The notes below the pieces were generated by a model. The model had not been told where the DNA came from. It worked only from the letters and a program-made list of their open reading frames with translations, and searched no databases. From Microcyclospora pomicola (Eukaryota; Ascomycota; Dothideomycetes; Capnodiales): DNA of 64,000 nucleotides. This document shows, piece after piece, positions 41,415-53,439 of the stretch. The stretch spans positions 62,001-126,000 of the forward strand of contig NHNY01000011.1 of NCBI GenBank assembly GCA_002786065.1, given 5' to 3'. Each line of letters starts with the position of its first letter. Within the stretch, counting starts at the first letter, position 1. The translations under genes and the position numbers were made by a program.

Positions 41415-43281
41415 CGAAGCTGGCGGTAGTTCCCCAGCCATGAAAATTATATTGTACATTACTTTGTTCCTACTGTACGCGCTTGGCGTGGCGCAACATA
41501 TCACAGGTCTCTTGGCGAGCATTGGATGCTTGATGGAGTGGTTTTACTACAGGCGTCGCGGAGAATTGACGGGGATATGGCCATGTGCGGCGGCCGCATT
41601 TGTTTCATACACGGTGGTGACCTCACGGAAGTGGGTAATACACTACATACCCATACATACATACCTACATACCTGTAGGAGGTCGAATAGGAAGGTCTCT
41701 TGGAATGTATGTCCCGTCCATACCTGTACCTGTATTTCTCATCGTCCCTGAAGAAGGAAGCGTTCATTTTGCATGTCTACACTTCCTCCTACTTTTCAGT
41801 GTACTGGTATGTCCAGGAGTCTGGTGTTGACGTCTTGTATGACGGGACACATGCTCTTCTGGTCTTACCACCGATGCCAGTACGACATGGCCCCTCGCCT
41901 CGCGACCGGTCACAGAGCGCTGCTGTGGCATGTCGCGAGGCTGCTGTGGTGCTCATGGCCATGTGAGGGTGGATCACCTCTCCCATACAGCATGTCCGCC
42001 GATTTACTTATTAAGTTTGTACATATACTGTAGCTTTTTGCCGCGCCTTCGCAGCTATCAGCAGTTCTCAGGAGGACCTCCTCCAGCTACATCTCCTCCA
42101 CAATCCACCACATTCATCTCGACGGCTCGATAAGAAGCAATGAGCCGATACATCGTAGACCTTGCATGAATCATCGTCCCTTGTACCCGCGCAGCCTAAT
42201 GTCGAGTATCGTGCGACAGTCTGTTGTCGCGCGAAAGGCCAGGCCACGCTTGGATGCTCGACGCTTAAGGTAACTAGGTAGTTTTAGTAGTGCAGAAGCG
42301 CTGTGTCGATCCGCAGCAGGGTCTAGCCTAGTCTTTTAGCTTGATTATCGCAGGCGGTTATATGTTCTATAGACCAGGTACTTGATATCGTCGATCTGAG
42401 TGAATACGTTTTTGCTAGATGGATGTTGTAGATGATGTTGAGATACTTGACAGTCGAGGGGAGTAATCGGTGCGTTTGCAGATTGTGCTATACGGGGCGT
42501 GTATGAGGGACAGGCTGTCATTAGGCTTTCGTATCACGCAACTGCACGTTTGGGCGCAGCAAGGCCGGACGCTATTCTAGACGCTTGGACGTCGGGCTGC
42601 AGAGCACATGGCTACCTTACCTTAAGGTATCGTTAGTACAGTATCGGCTTCTACCACCGACTGAACCACGACCGGTCGATTCCTTCTCGACGGCCTCTGC
42701 GCGGGCGGTGCATCTTCTACGATCACCACCACATCCTCGTCCTCATCCTCGTCCGCCTATACACTCCGCCGGCGTGAGGCAGATTCCCCAGTGTGCGCAG
42801 AGGGATTAAGGGATTGTCGCCCTCCCTCCCGCCGCCCGCCAGCCAGCGCATCTGGCCGACTCTGTACCACCAGCGCACCCTCCCACCGTATCCTCCACGT
42901 CCTGCGACCTCACGACACGACACGACACGACAAACGCTGCCACCTACAGCACGCCCTCTTCTTCTACCCGTCCTCGACACGACCCACGATTCATGTCAAC
43001 AGCAACCACACGATCCCCCTCCGCCTGAGGCTCCTCGTCACCCACTCGACTCATCATCCGCGTTTGATGCTGGGCTGCACCGCCTCGTGATCCTGGTGCA
43101 AGCATCGTGCGTCACACGCACTCGCCCTGGGTCACCACGCTCACCGGCCTTTTCTGCTACTGCCTTTGCCCTCCGCTTCCTGCTTCCGCCGTCAACGACA
43201 CACCGCCCTCGGATGCCCACTGACGCAACGCTTCTCAGTCGCGCCCGCGCCGGGCATTAAGCTTGACTCCCCTCGTCCGTC
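41415..43281. promoter_or_regulatory. Intergenic region and MED15 promoter
   Basis: About 1.9 kb. A frame at 41440-41751 directly after the phosphatase stop is hydrophobic at first but unsupported. From about 42700 the sequence is C/T-rich and likely leader of MED15. A CACGA microsatellite is listed separately. Confidence 0.5.
42911..42931. repeat. CACGA pentanucleotide microsatellite, about four copies
   Basis: Four consecutive copies of CACGA in the MED15 upstream region. It is a simple repeat with no evident role. Confidence 0.85.
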
Positions 43282-46200
43282 ATGGAGCAGCTTCAGGCCA
43301 ACGGCAGGATGCCCCAACAACCACAGCAGCAGCAGCCGCCGCCGCATAACACCATGATGCGGCCGCAGGCTGGGAACGGCATGCAGCAAATTCATGCCCG
43401 CGTCCTGAACATGCTGAGGGCCAACAGCGCTCAGTTCGCCGGCATGTGGCAGGCCACCTTTGACATCCGCGAGCGAGCCGTTCGAGTCGTGCAACTGTAA
43501 GCAGCCGTGTGGTCGTCTGTTGTTGTTTCACTCGTCGCTGAGGACAGTTTCACTAACCATTCCATTCTTCCCACAGCTTCACGGCCCTCCGGTTCCTCAA
43601 CGGCGATCTTAACAAATGCCTCCAAATCGCCGTCAACTTCGAGCACAAGAGTATGATCGAGTCGCAGAACAGGGAACAGTACAGTGAGAAGCTGCGACAT
43701 AAGCTGCAGGAGGTGCAGAATCACCGACAGGACAGGGCCGCGCAACACATGGCGACGAACCCGCAACAGCTGCAGAATGGCGGGATGCCGAATATGGATG
43801 TCGGGCAGATGGGTGGTATGGACCTTCAGCAGCAACAACAGCAGCAGCAGTCAATGAGCCATCTGTCACAACCCATGCGACCCTCGCCGTTGCCTAACAA
43901 CAGCAACGCGGTCAATGCTACAACACTACAACACCCTCAACCACCGATGTCGAACATGAATCAGGGTAACATGAACCAAGGCAATATGTCGCAAATGCCA
44001 AACCCGAATCAGAACAACCGAGACCAAATGATCATCAACGAGGCTCGGATGCATGCCCAGAACAGGTTCAACACTATGTCCGAGGAGCAGAAGACGCAGA
44101 TGAGGAACAACTACCTACAGTCCATGACCGAGCAACAACGAGAAAACATGGCGAAGAACAAGCAAGACCCGCTCATGATGTTCCTCTTCCATTCGTCGCG
44201 AACATGGCTTGTCAAGCAGCGCAACATGCAAAACGGCGCCAACATGCAATCCAATCAGAATATGATGGGTGGCAGTGGACAACAAAGTCAGGCGGCTCAG
44301 AATGGAGGCAGTTTCGACTTCTCCAGCATCATGGAACAGCAGCAGAATGCACTCAAGGGACAGATGTCGGGGGAGCAAGTGGTGCCGGCGAGCAACAACG
44401 TCAACTTCAACGCCAACGGCAACAACATGGCGAGGCAGATGAGCAATCAACCCAACAACATCAACCCGCAGATGCTGGGACAAATCTCTGCCGGGCAGCC
44501 TGTCCAAGACCAGATGCAGGCGCTCATGCAACAGCAAGAGAAGTCGCAGCGTCTTCAGCGACAAACCATGGCGGCTCAACAGCAGAATGCACGCCAGAAT
44601 CAGCTGCGCGGTCAGCCGGGCGGGTTGAACGCTCCGAATGCATTGAACGGAGGACCCGCTGCTCAGATGAATAGCCCAGCAATGCCTACACTCACCCGGC
44701 CGATGGTCCCTCCAGGACAGCTTGCGCCAGGCACACCGCAACCGAACCGCCCTGCAGGTATGGGGGCGCCGCCTGTAAACCAAGCCAATCAGCTGGCACA
44801 GCATCAGCAGCAGTTACTTCAGAACAATCTGCAGATGGGCCAAGGCGGGATTGATCCTAGGCAGCAACAACAATCACAGCTGGCGATGATGAACATGCTT
44901 CAGTTGCCCCAGGAGATGCGCGATAAGTTGAGTGGCATGACGCCCGCTGAAGCCGATCAGATTCTGCAGCAGGTGGCGGCCCGAAAGAAGCAGAACATGA
45001 ACCCGCAGCAGAACCAGCAGATGAATCTACAGGCTCAAGCAGGAATGGCACAGCTCAATGCCATGCAAGCGATGAATCAGCATAATATGCTCAACGGGAT
45101 GGGCAGCGCTGTTCCGGCGTTCAACACACAGGCTCCCCCGAACCAACAGCAAAACTTCAACGCGGTGCAACAACTTCAAAGGATGCAGCAGATGCAAGGT
45201 GGATCCGTATTGATCCAGAAAGCCATGGACAACCGTCCCGTACCCCCCGGATTGATTCGGAGCATGGGCATGAACGAGCCGCAGATGCCGCTGAATTGGG
45301 CTACGCTGAAGCAGCAGATCGGCGGTGATCCTCAGATGGCTGCGAAGATCAACGGCGCACAACGACAATGGTTTTCACAGCGTGCTGAAGAGTCGGCTGC
45401 GGTGAGGAATACCGTCAATCACGTCATGAACCGCATGCGGCAACAACAGCAACTCCAGGGACAGAATAACGGGCTAGCTAATGCAATGCCGATGCCCAAT
45501 GGCCAAGCTCCACCCGCACAGATGGTTCCACTGGGTAATCCTATGCAAGGCCAGGATCAGATGGCTGGGCAGAATCTGAATGCGGGTAAGGCCGGAGTAT
45601 TCAACGCAGGCTTCGTCTCCCAAGAGGAGATCGATGTAGTCCGGCAGAAGTTCCCGCACATGGCGGGTCAAAGTGACGACCAGTTGCGTGCTGCCATCAT
45701 CCAGCGAAAGGCACAGCCTCTCCCGAATGCCAACCTACAGCTACAGCAACAGCAACAAATGCTCCAACATCAGGCCCAGCAGGCTGCCAACGCCTCCCGG
45801 CTGCAGAACGCGCAGGCATTACAGCAGGCGGATATGTCTGGTGGCATGCAACAGCGTCCTCCCACCAACGTCCAAGGACAGAATCAGCATGGCGGTCTCA
45901 ACCAGAACCAGAAGCGGCCGCAGTCCATCAACGATGATGTCGTGGAAATCCCCAACCCCAACATTCAAAACAACAACGCCCCACAATCTGTCCCCATGCA
46001 GGCCAACTTATCCCAGCAGCATCCTGCAATGCCGATGACGAAGGAAGACGTTGCCAAGATGCCACCGCAAGAGCGTCACGCGTTCATGGCCCGCATGGCC
46101 CGCGCGCAGCAACAGAAGCAAGCGTTGAAGCGTGCGCAAGAGGGCATGTCGCAACCTCCCGTACAGGATCTCTCCCAGCATCCGGCTCTCGGTCCGCTGC

Positions 46201-47966
46201 AGCCGAACTTGGATCCAGCGATGAGGAACAGAATCATCGCAATCTTCGCGGAGGTCCTGAAGGCGAACCCGAAAGGTTCGGCTGTACAGCTCGATGCCGC
46301 CAACATCGCCATGGTGCGACAAATCTTCGCCAAGCTGCAGACGGTCGTGACGAAGTTCTCCCACGCATATGTCTTGTTCTTGCAGAAGCCGGAATACGGT
46401 GGCGAGGCTCGGGTGAGGACGCTCATGAAGACGAAGCTGCTCGTCTACCAGAACACGGTCCCCGATCAGAGCACTCAAGACTACCTCTCCGTCGCTGCCA
46501 ATCAAGCCCAGGAACTTTCTCGTATCGCCACGTCGTTCGTCGAAGACATGAGAAAGATGAGCCAGCTTCAGCGTGCTCAACACTTGCAACGGTTCCCACA
46601 AGGACAGCCCGGTAACAACCAAGCCCAGACCCAAGGACAGCTGCGACCACCCCCGAACATGACACAAGCTGCTCCGCCTGCTGCTGCCCCCTTGAACCGG
46701 ACTGCTTCGCAACAGGGTCATGTGCGGAAAGCATCGTCCAGCTCTCGCGCACCGCCCGCGCCGACGGACAACAAGCCAATGGACTGGGCTATCCAGGGTC
46801 ACCAGAGTCCGCATGGTGTGCCCAAGTATGAGAACGGTCGGAACGAGCTTACGCCAGACAAGCTGAAGTTCCCGCCCTCGAAGAAGCGACGGACTGGACA
46901 GCCGGACAGCCAAGCATCCACACCCGCTGCTCAGACCGGCACTCCTGGCGCGACCAGTGGCACTCCTCAGCTCGTTCCTGCCAAGGTCAACGCCAATGAT
47001 CAGGCTCGCAAGTCACAACAGCAGATCCGACTGGAGATGGAGCAGAGAGAAGCGTTGGAGAGCAAGAAGTTCAAGTGCAAGGATCTGCTGTGCGAGGCGT
47101 CGATCAAGGGATTCGAGACCGAAGTCGAGCTCACTAGCCATACTGAGATCGCGCATGGGGTGGTGACGGATCCGCTTCAATTCTTACTGGACAATGCCGC
47201 CACCACCTTTGATGTGGACCAAGACGGCAATCCCAAGGCGACAGACAAGCCTAGTGCGAAAGAGCAGAGCCAACGGAGTAGACCGGCCCCCTTCTTGCAG
47301 GCAGGTGTCAAGAAGGAAGTACTGGCGAAGGCGGATGGCGCGACGCCATCGACTCCGGGTTCGTTGCCGAAGCCCAAGACTGCAAGCGCCCCGGCTGTCA
47401 TTGCGAAGGTCGACGAACCTGCCAAGGAGAAATCTCTCTTGGAGTCACTATGCGAGAAGACCGGATTTGAATTGCCGCTGTCATCCCCAAGTCAGGAGAA
47501 GAACTTGCTCGACCTCGACGTGTCGGAAGCCGATCTGCTATGGCAAGATCTGGGCACCGCCTCATTGGCCAACACCGAGAACTTCGAGGACTGGACGCAG
47601 TTCAGCAACATCAACGACTGGGGTCTCCGGCCGGAAGTCGACAGCTCGCCGAGCCTCAGCACGCCCAGCGACAGCAGCCGCGACAGCGACATCTCCATGT
47701 CCGATCGCATGCGCATCAACTTCGCGTGGGACGCGTTTGGCAACGACGATACCTATGTGCCTGAGGGCTTGATGCTGGGTGGGCTGGACTTGGGTGATGG
47801 CGGTACGGCAGACGGTGCTGATCCTGGCAAAGCTGCTGCGTTGGATGCCGACATGGACTGGTCTCGTGATATGAGTGGTGGTCAAGGCACGTGGGACACG
47901 CTGTTCGGCCGTGACGCCGGTCTGGACGGCGAGAACAGCATCGCTTGGGACGAGTTCGTGCAATGA
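43282..47966 (+). CDS. MED15: Mediator subunit 15 (Gal11/Med15), KIX domain
   Basis: Two exons, 43282-43496 and 43577-47966. The intron begins GTAAGC and ends CACAG, and the joined product has 1534 residues. Residues about 33-125 form a KIX-like three-helix domain split by the intron: FDIRERAVRVVQLFTALRFL, then NREQYSEKLRHKLQEVQNHR. Most of the remainder is Gln/Asn/Met-rich with many short Q runs. Less repetitive islands follow: RPVPPGLIRSMGMNEPQMPL, FVSQEEIDVVRQKFPHMAG, and a helical region from LDPAMRNRIIAIFAEVLKAN. Near the C terminus a zinc-finger-like unit (CKDLLCEASIKGFETEVELTSH) precedes an acidic end. Med15 belongs to the Mediator tail and binds activators through KIX and Q-rich regions. 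The exon 2 frame alone would lack the first two KIX helices, so the short first exon matters. Confidence 0.88.
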
Positions 47967-49297
47967 GCGATGCACGAGCATGGGAGCACGATCACGAATT
48001 TTCTACCGGTACCCATCCGCCACGACACATGGGCTATTCGATGCGAAACGACGCTCCGGTTGTGGGCGATGGTGCCCGTACGCAAAGGGGTCTTTGTTAT
48101 TTGGCCCCCCTCTTTTTCTTTCGATTCTCGACATATACCCCCTCTTTCCCACTACCTCCACCCCGAACTCTCTTCTGCTTCTTGCCATTCTCGCAGCAGC
48201 AGAGAGACGAGGATCGGGGATGTTCATGACTCCCTCCAGATTCTGGCGAGCAGCAGCTTTGTTTTTTATACCTCATGATTTCCGATGTGGCGCGATGCTA
48301 GATGGGGAGATGAATACCTTGTGGATTTTGTGGATTTCAACCGGGCTCTTGATGGAGAGGGAATGTAGTGTAGTGTAGTGTAGTTGTACGCTATGGGATT
48401 GTATCATTACAGTACTACATGGACTCGTGATTGCATGTTGATCGGTTTCTTCTTATTATTATATAGATCCTTGCGCGAGATTGTTGATTCTATGTGCCTC
48501 TGTTCTCCTATAGAGCTTTCGTGTTTGTCACGCAGTTGGCTACCTTGCTTTCGCTCTTATGGATTTTATGCCTTGATTTCTTTCTGGCTACATACTTTGA
48601 AAAGCGATCATGGCATGACTGTGGACATGCATGGTTTGTAGTAACTTCTTCTCGGTCGTCGTATCCTGGTGCTATAACATAGTAAGTGTCGTCGTCTACC
48701 CTCCCGTTGCTGTACAGTAGTGACTACACTCCGCCAATGCGCGCGCCCGCTTACCGTCGGATAACAGCGGGCTCTTGAGTGACTATTCTATAGAACAAGG
48801 CCTTGTACTACACGCCCTATGCTATAGGCCAGCGATGTCTCCTGACGCGATAGTATTCATGATGATGATGGCTGTAAGCGAGCTGACATGCGACCAAGCT
48901 GTTGGGTTGCTGCATAGGTTCTTGCTTGGTGGGCTTGTGGAGACTTCGGCTTTGTGGTGAGATTCGGATGCGGATGGGATGGGATAGCTCTACAGAACTA
49001 GGGTAGGTATAAATTTGGGCTCTCAATGCCGAGTTGATATACTCTGGCCATGCCCCTCCCACTTGATACATTGAACAGCTTTGACATCGTGCGGGCTCTT
49101 GATACGAGTGAGACCTTCAGCATCCAATTGATTTAAGTAATTAGTAAGAGGTTGTGGGATAATTTCGTTCTTGCAACTCGACGATTCCTAGGCGGTGACG
49201 CCGGACAGATCCGATCACCAACAACACTATCCCAAGTTATATTTTTGTCATTTCAATATAATCAGCACATCCGACACTGTCAGGTTCTGTATTGGAA
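47967..49297. promoter_or_regulatory. Intergenic region and PDC promoter
   Basis: About 1.3 kb between MED15 and the pyruvate decarboxylase gene. It contains T-rich stretches and a TAGTG microsatellite, and no supported gene. Confidence 0.5.
48364..48384. repeat. TGTAG pentanucleotide microsatellite, about four copies
   Basis: Four consecutive TGTAG copies in the MED15 3' flank. No role is evident. Confidence 0.85.
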
Positions 49298-51124
49298 ATG
49301 GCACAGATCCCCCTTGGGAGATACCTCTGGGAACGAATCCACCAGCTAGGAATCAACCACATCTTCGGCGTGCCGGGAGACTTCAACCTTACGCTTCTCG
49401 ACCACATCTACGACGTCGAGGGGCTGGCCTGGGTAGGCAACACTAACGAGCTCAACGCCGCCTATGCCGCCGACGGCTATGCGCGCGTGCGTCGCGGCGC
49501 CGGCTGTCTCGTGACCACGCACGGCGTGGGCGAGTTGAGCGCGCTCAACGGCATCGCCGGCTCCATGACCGAGCAGGTCAAGGTCATCCACGTCGTCGGC
49601 CAGACGTCGATGCACATGCAACGGAACAACATGATGATCCATCATTCGATCGGAGCCGCGCCGGATCATGGGGTGTTCAGTAAAGCGTCCGAGGGGTTTC
49701 GCTGCGCGGCGGCGGAGTTGCGGACGGCGGAAGGCGCCACGGAGGAGATCGACCGCGTGCTGAGGGAGATGTTCGTCCAGTCGAAGCCGGTGTATGTCTT
49801 CTTTCCTATCGATCTGGTGGATGTCATGGTGTCCGGGAAGGCGTTGGAGACGCCGTTGGATCTCTCGCCACCTATCGACGAAAGTGCCGTGCAGGAGGCG
49901 AGCAAGACGATCCTGGAGGCTATAGCTGGCAGCAAGAATCCGGCCATATTCGTCGACTGCCTTGTCGCCCGTCACGATGCCGTGGAGATCCTGAAGGAAC
50001 TCGTGGAGAGACTGAAGTTGCCGATTTACACGTCTAACATGGGCAAAGGTCTGATTGACGAGGATTACCCGTACTATGTTGGACTATACAATGGAGCCCC
50101 GTCCCATCCTGGAATCGAGGACGCCGCACAAGCCAGCGATTTGATGATCACGATTGGCAATCTGCCCTCTGATACCAATACAGGAGGCTTCACCCGCCAG
50201 TTCAAGCCTGAGAGAAGCATCAACATCGAACCCCATGCAGTAGTCGTCTACAGCGGCAAGAAGACGTTCTCCAAAACACCCATCACCGCTGTACTATCAT
50301 CCCTCATCTCCAACCTTTCCACCATCACGCTCCCGCAAGTAACCATGCCCATACTCCCCGAGCGGATGAAAGAAGACGACCTCGACTCGCTCAACATCAC
50401 CCAATCCTGGATCTGGCACCGTCTCGCCGCCTTCATGCAACCGCACGACGTCGTCTTCGGCGAGACCGGCACCGCCGCCTTTGGCATCCCCGACGCCACG
50501 CTCCCGCCCTCCACGCAGTGGATCACGCAGACCTACTACGGCAGCATCGGGTACGCCACGCCCGCGGCCTTCGGCGCCGACCTCGCGCTCGCCGATCTGG
50601 CCGCGCACCAGCAGCGCGCGCGTGGCCGCACCATCCTGCTGACCGGCGACGGCAGCCTGATGCTGACGGTGCAGGAGATCGGCAACATGGTCAAGCAGCG
50701 CCTGGCGCCGCTGGTCGTCATCGTCAACAACGCCGGCTACACCATCGAGCGCGTCATCCACGGCGCCCGCCAGTCGTACAACGACATCGTCCCCTTCAAC
50801 TACAGCCACCTGCTGCCCTTCCTGTCCCCGAACGCCGCCGACGGCGCCTCCGTCCCCTCCGCCTCGCAAGGCCCCCCGCTCGCCGACGCGCGCTCGCACT
50901 TCCACCGCGCCACCACCAAGGCCGAGCTCGAGGCGATCCTCGCGCTGCCGCAGCTGCAGCACCCCACCACCGTCGAGGTCCTCGAGCTCGTCATGGACCC
51001 GTTCGATGTGCCGTGGCGGCTGTCGAGCATCGTCGCCATGCGCGGGCCGGCGGCGGTCAAGGAGCTGCAGGAGGCGGGGTTCAAGGTGAGGCAGCTGCAG
51101 ACGACGAATGCGTTTTGGAAGTAG
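49298..51124 (+). CDS. PDC: Pyruvate decarboxylase (thiamine-diphosphate enzyme)
   Basis: Intronless, 608 residues from the ATG at 49298 (MAQIPLGRYLWERI). All residues needed for decarboxylation are present when compared with yeast Pdc1: Asp28 in GVPGDFN, Glu51 in NTNELNAAYAADGYAR, His115-His116 in IHHSIG, the thiamine-diphosphate/Mg motif GDG at 450-452 followed by NMVKQRLAPLVVIVNNAGY, and Glu484. The cytosolic enzyme converts pyruvate to acetaldehyde and CO2, the first step of ethanol fermentation. The paired His separates it from acetolactate synthases. An indolepyruvate or phenylpyruvate preference cannot be excluded. It is about 40 residues longer than yeast Pdc1; extra sequence lies near AADGASVPSASQGPPLADAR. 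Codon third positions are strongly C/G in the second half, suggesting high expression and creating long false antisense frames. Confidence 0.92.
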   Translation: MAQIPLGRYLWERIHQLGINHIFGVPGDFNLTLLDHIYDVEGLAWVGNTNELNAAYAADGYARVRRGAGCLVTTHGVGELSALNGIAGSMTEQVKVIHVVGQTSMHMQRNNMMIHHSIGAAPDHGVFSKASEGFRCAAAELRTAEGATEEIDRVLREMFVQSKPVYVFFPIDLVDVMVSGKALETPLDLSPPIDESAVQEASKTILEAIAGSKNPAIFVDCLVARHDAVEILKELVERLKLPIYTSNMGKGLIDEDYPYYVGLYNGAPSHPGIEDAAQASDLMITIGNLPSDTNTGGFTRQFKPERSINIEPHAVVVYSGKKTFSKTPITAVLSSLISNLSTITLPQVTMPILPERMKEDDLDSLNITQSWIWHRLAAFMQPHDVVFGETGTAAFGIPDATLPPSTQWITQTYYGSIGYATPAAFGADLALADLAAHQQRARGRTILLTGDGSLMLTVQEIGNMVKQRLAPLVVIVNNAGYTIERVIHGARQSYNDIVPFNYSHLLPFLSPNAADGASVPSASQGPPLADARSHFHRATTKAELEAILALPQLQHPTTVEVLELVMDPFDVPWRLSSIVAMRGPAAVKELQEAGFKVRQLQTTNAFWK

Positions 51125-51812
51125 ATGGGGTATTTGGGAGAGGATGGGGGAATGGAAAGCGTGATGTTGATCTGGCTGGCGTGAAATGAACGGTGGGTGG
51201 AATGAGCGGAGAGATCAAATGTCAAGATGAATGACATGTATGTATGTGTATATGCATCTCCCGAATGATGGCAACGTCCACCCAAAACTTGACCCCTGGA
51301 TGTCCAAGAATCGAGATGGAGCATGCATTGTCTAGAGGTATATATTTTCCATACGCACAATCAGTGGAATAGGAACAGCGCACGCTGATCACTGCAATCC
51401 ACGGCAGATAATTCAGGGTGACGGTGAAAAGCGTGAAGGAAGAAAAGAGCATCAAGTGGTGTAACGTTATCGGTATCTTCGCATTCTTTTCCCATGCACC
51501 TTTTCTGCGCTCATTGGTGGACTGGTCCGAAGCCCGCTGTCATTCACTCGTCCTGGCGTGACCACCTCTACACGACATGACATGATAGAGTCCGTCCACC
51601 GTTTCACAATATGGCGAGGTAAGGCAAGGTCCACACTGACACATACCCAGATACATCAACATGTATATGTGTATATATATGGTGAATCTGTGGAACTTCA
51701 ACAAGTTCTTTTTCTTCCTCCTTCGCATCGCTACTTTTGCTTAGGCCCCGCTGAGATCATATCGAATCGTGGCCGGGCGACATTTTGGACTAGAAAAAGC
51801 AAGTTCTTCTTT
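51125..51812. other. Intergenic, convergent 3' flanks
   Basis: This lies between the PDC stop and the stop of the minus-strand kinase gene. It is AT-rich with TATATA stretches near 51670. I see no gene. Confidence 0.55.
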
Positions 51813-53439
51813 TCAATCCTGCCAATCCCAGACGGTCTTGAGGAACTGGCCCATGTCGACACGTTTGGACTTCATCTCCAGCATCCACGGATGCTCGAGC
51901 ATGCGCCAGGGGGTAGCGCGGCCTTCGGGGCGTTTTTCGAGACTGTGGAGGGGGAGAAAGTCAGCGACAATACTTTGACGAAGGTGGGGAAGTGGAGCAT
52001 CTCCGTTGCGGAATACGTACCAACACTCAATGTAGTACTTGAAATTGTCCGACCACGTGAGTTTGTTCTCCGGCTCGTCTTTGAGCTTGGGAATGGGCTG
52101 GCGCACGATATATGTGAGCAGATCGATGAGACCGGCGCGGGGATTCATTTCCGTGCCGTCGGCGGGGAAGGGGAAGCGGTGTTGTGCGACTTCGAGCAGG
52201 GTCACGCCTAATGACCACACGTCCGAGGTGATGGTGTATGATTGCCCGGTGATTCGTTCCGGGGCCATGTAGTACGAGGTGCCGATGAAGGTGTTGGCAT
52301 CGCCTTTCGTGCCAAACTCGCCACTGACGCCGAAATCGCAGAGTTTGACTTCGCCTTTGCGGGTGAGCAGGATGTTGCTGGGTTTGATGTCGCGGTGGAT
52401 GATCCGATGGCTGTGCAGGTAGGTGAGACCGTTCAAAACACCTTCCGATACCTTGCCAAGCACTTTTTCACCGGTGCGGCCTCCCAGCTTCTTCACCTCA
52501 CGATATACCGAGTCGAGACTGCCGCCTTCGCAGAACTCCATCGAAATACCGATTGTGCCGGCGGTGTCATCCATGAATGCGCCGTAATATTTACAGATAT
52601 GTGCGCTGGCACAAGATTTGTTGAAGGAGAGCTCGCGCACAATCTGTTTCTTCACATCCGGGTTAGGGTCTGTGGTGATGATCTGGAAGGAGCATTGTCA
52701 GCACTGTGTCATGGCATGTCGGAAAGCAATTTCATACCTTCAGCGCGAACACCGTCTTGCCGTCTTTGAGAATACAGCGAGTCACGGCACCGCCAGCTCC
52801 CTCTCCCAAGCTGCCCAACTCCACTATTCGGCCTTCCTTCTTCGCAGCCTTCCATGCCAAATCATCCAGATCTTCCACATCCAAGGGGTGTCCCTTTTCT
52901 AATGTGAGCTGTTTTAAATGTGCTTCCAGGTCTATTGATCCGCCTTGTATGCTATTCTCGCGCTCCATCCCAACGCCCGAATGTGCCGAGCTTGATGAGT
53001 GCGCCGCCGATTCCGGGTCTCTTAGCATATCTGCAAAGTTCAGCGCAGAGTAGGTGGAGGATGTGGAGGATGCAGCAGGGTTGTTGGTACTGAAGCTGTT
53101 TGTTCTGCTGCGTCCGGACTCGTCACTGCTGCCACCACTCGTGGACAGGCCCACTCCGGACATTACCAGAGGAGGTAATCTCCTTCTGTTTTGCGTGGCT
53201 TCTTGTGGGGTTTGTGTGGTGCCCATCGGAGTCGCCAGGTTCAGTTTGGGTGGCTGCTGCCGTGTGGGGATTGTAAGAGCGGGCTTCCTGGGGCCGGCAT
53301 CTGGTATAGGTGGTGCTGCTGCGCTGTTCACCGGCCGATGTGCCGGTGACGCCGGAATTGCCAGTCCTAGTTTGGGCATGCCTCTGCCACGGCCTGCACC
53401 CGGCACTGGCGGCTGTAGAAGAGGAACGGGTGAAGCCAT
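51813..53439 (-). CDS. MKK2: MAP kinase kinase, Mkk1/Mkk2 type (cell wall integrity)
   Basis: Three exons on the minus strand: 53439-52738, 52682-52021 and 51942-51813. The introns begin GTATGA and GTACGT and end CCAG and CACAG. The product has 497 residues, a usual length for fungal Mkk2. The N-terminal 205 residues are Pro/Ser-rich, starting [18 protein letters not shown]. The kinase domain has the glycine loop GEGAGGAV, the catalytic Lys in VFALK at the first splice junction, [19 protein letters not shown], an activation loop with Thr sites ([19 protein letters not shown]), and the end [12 protein letters not shown] in exon 3. This matches the kinase between Bck1 and Slt2/Mpk1 in the cell wall integrity cascade. 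The first ATG with good context is at 53439. An open stretch upstream (to an acceptor-like CTAG near 53571) could be a further coding exon, but lacks family resemblance. Confidence 0.9.

Noticed and set aside
41440-41751. Hydrophobic frame just after the phosphatase stop
   Set aside because: It lies where the 3' untranslated region is expected, and the rest of the frame is Thr/Arg/His-rich and unlike a membrane protein.
46008-46913. 301-codon minus-strand open frame opposite MED15
   Set aside because: It is a Leu/Arg-rich mirror of Gln codons in MED15 and has no domain.
50297-50962. 221-codon minus-strand open frame opposite PDC
   Set aside because: It is a Gly/Arg-rich shadow of a strongly codon-biased gene and has no domain.
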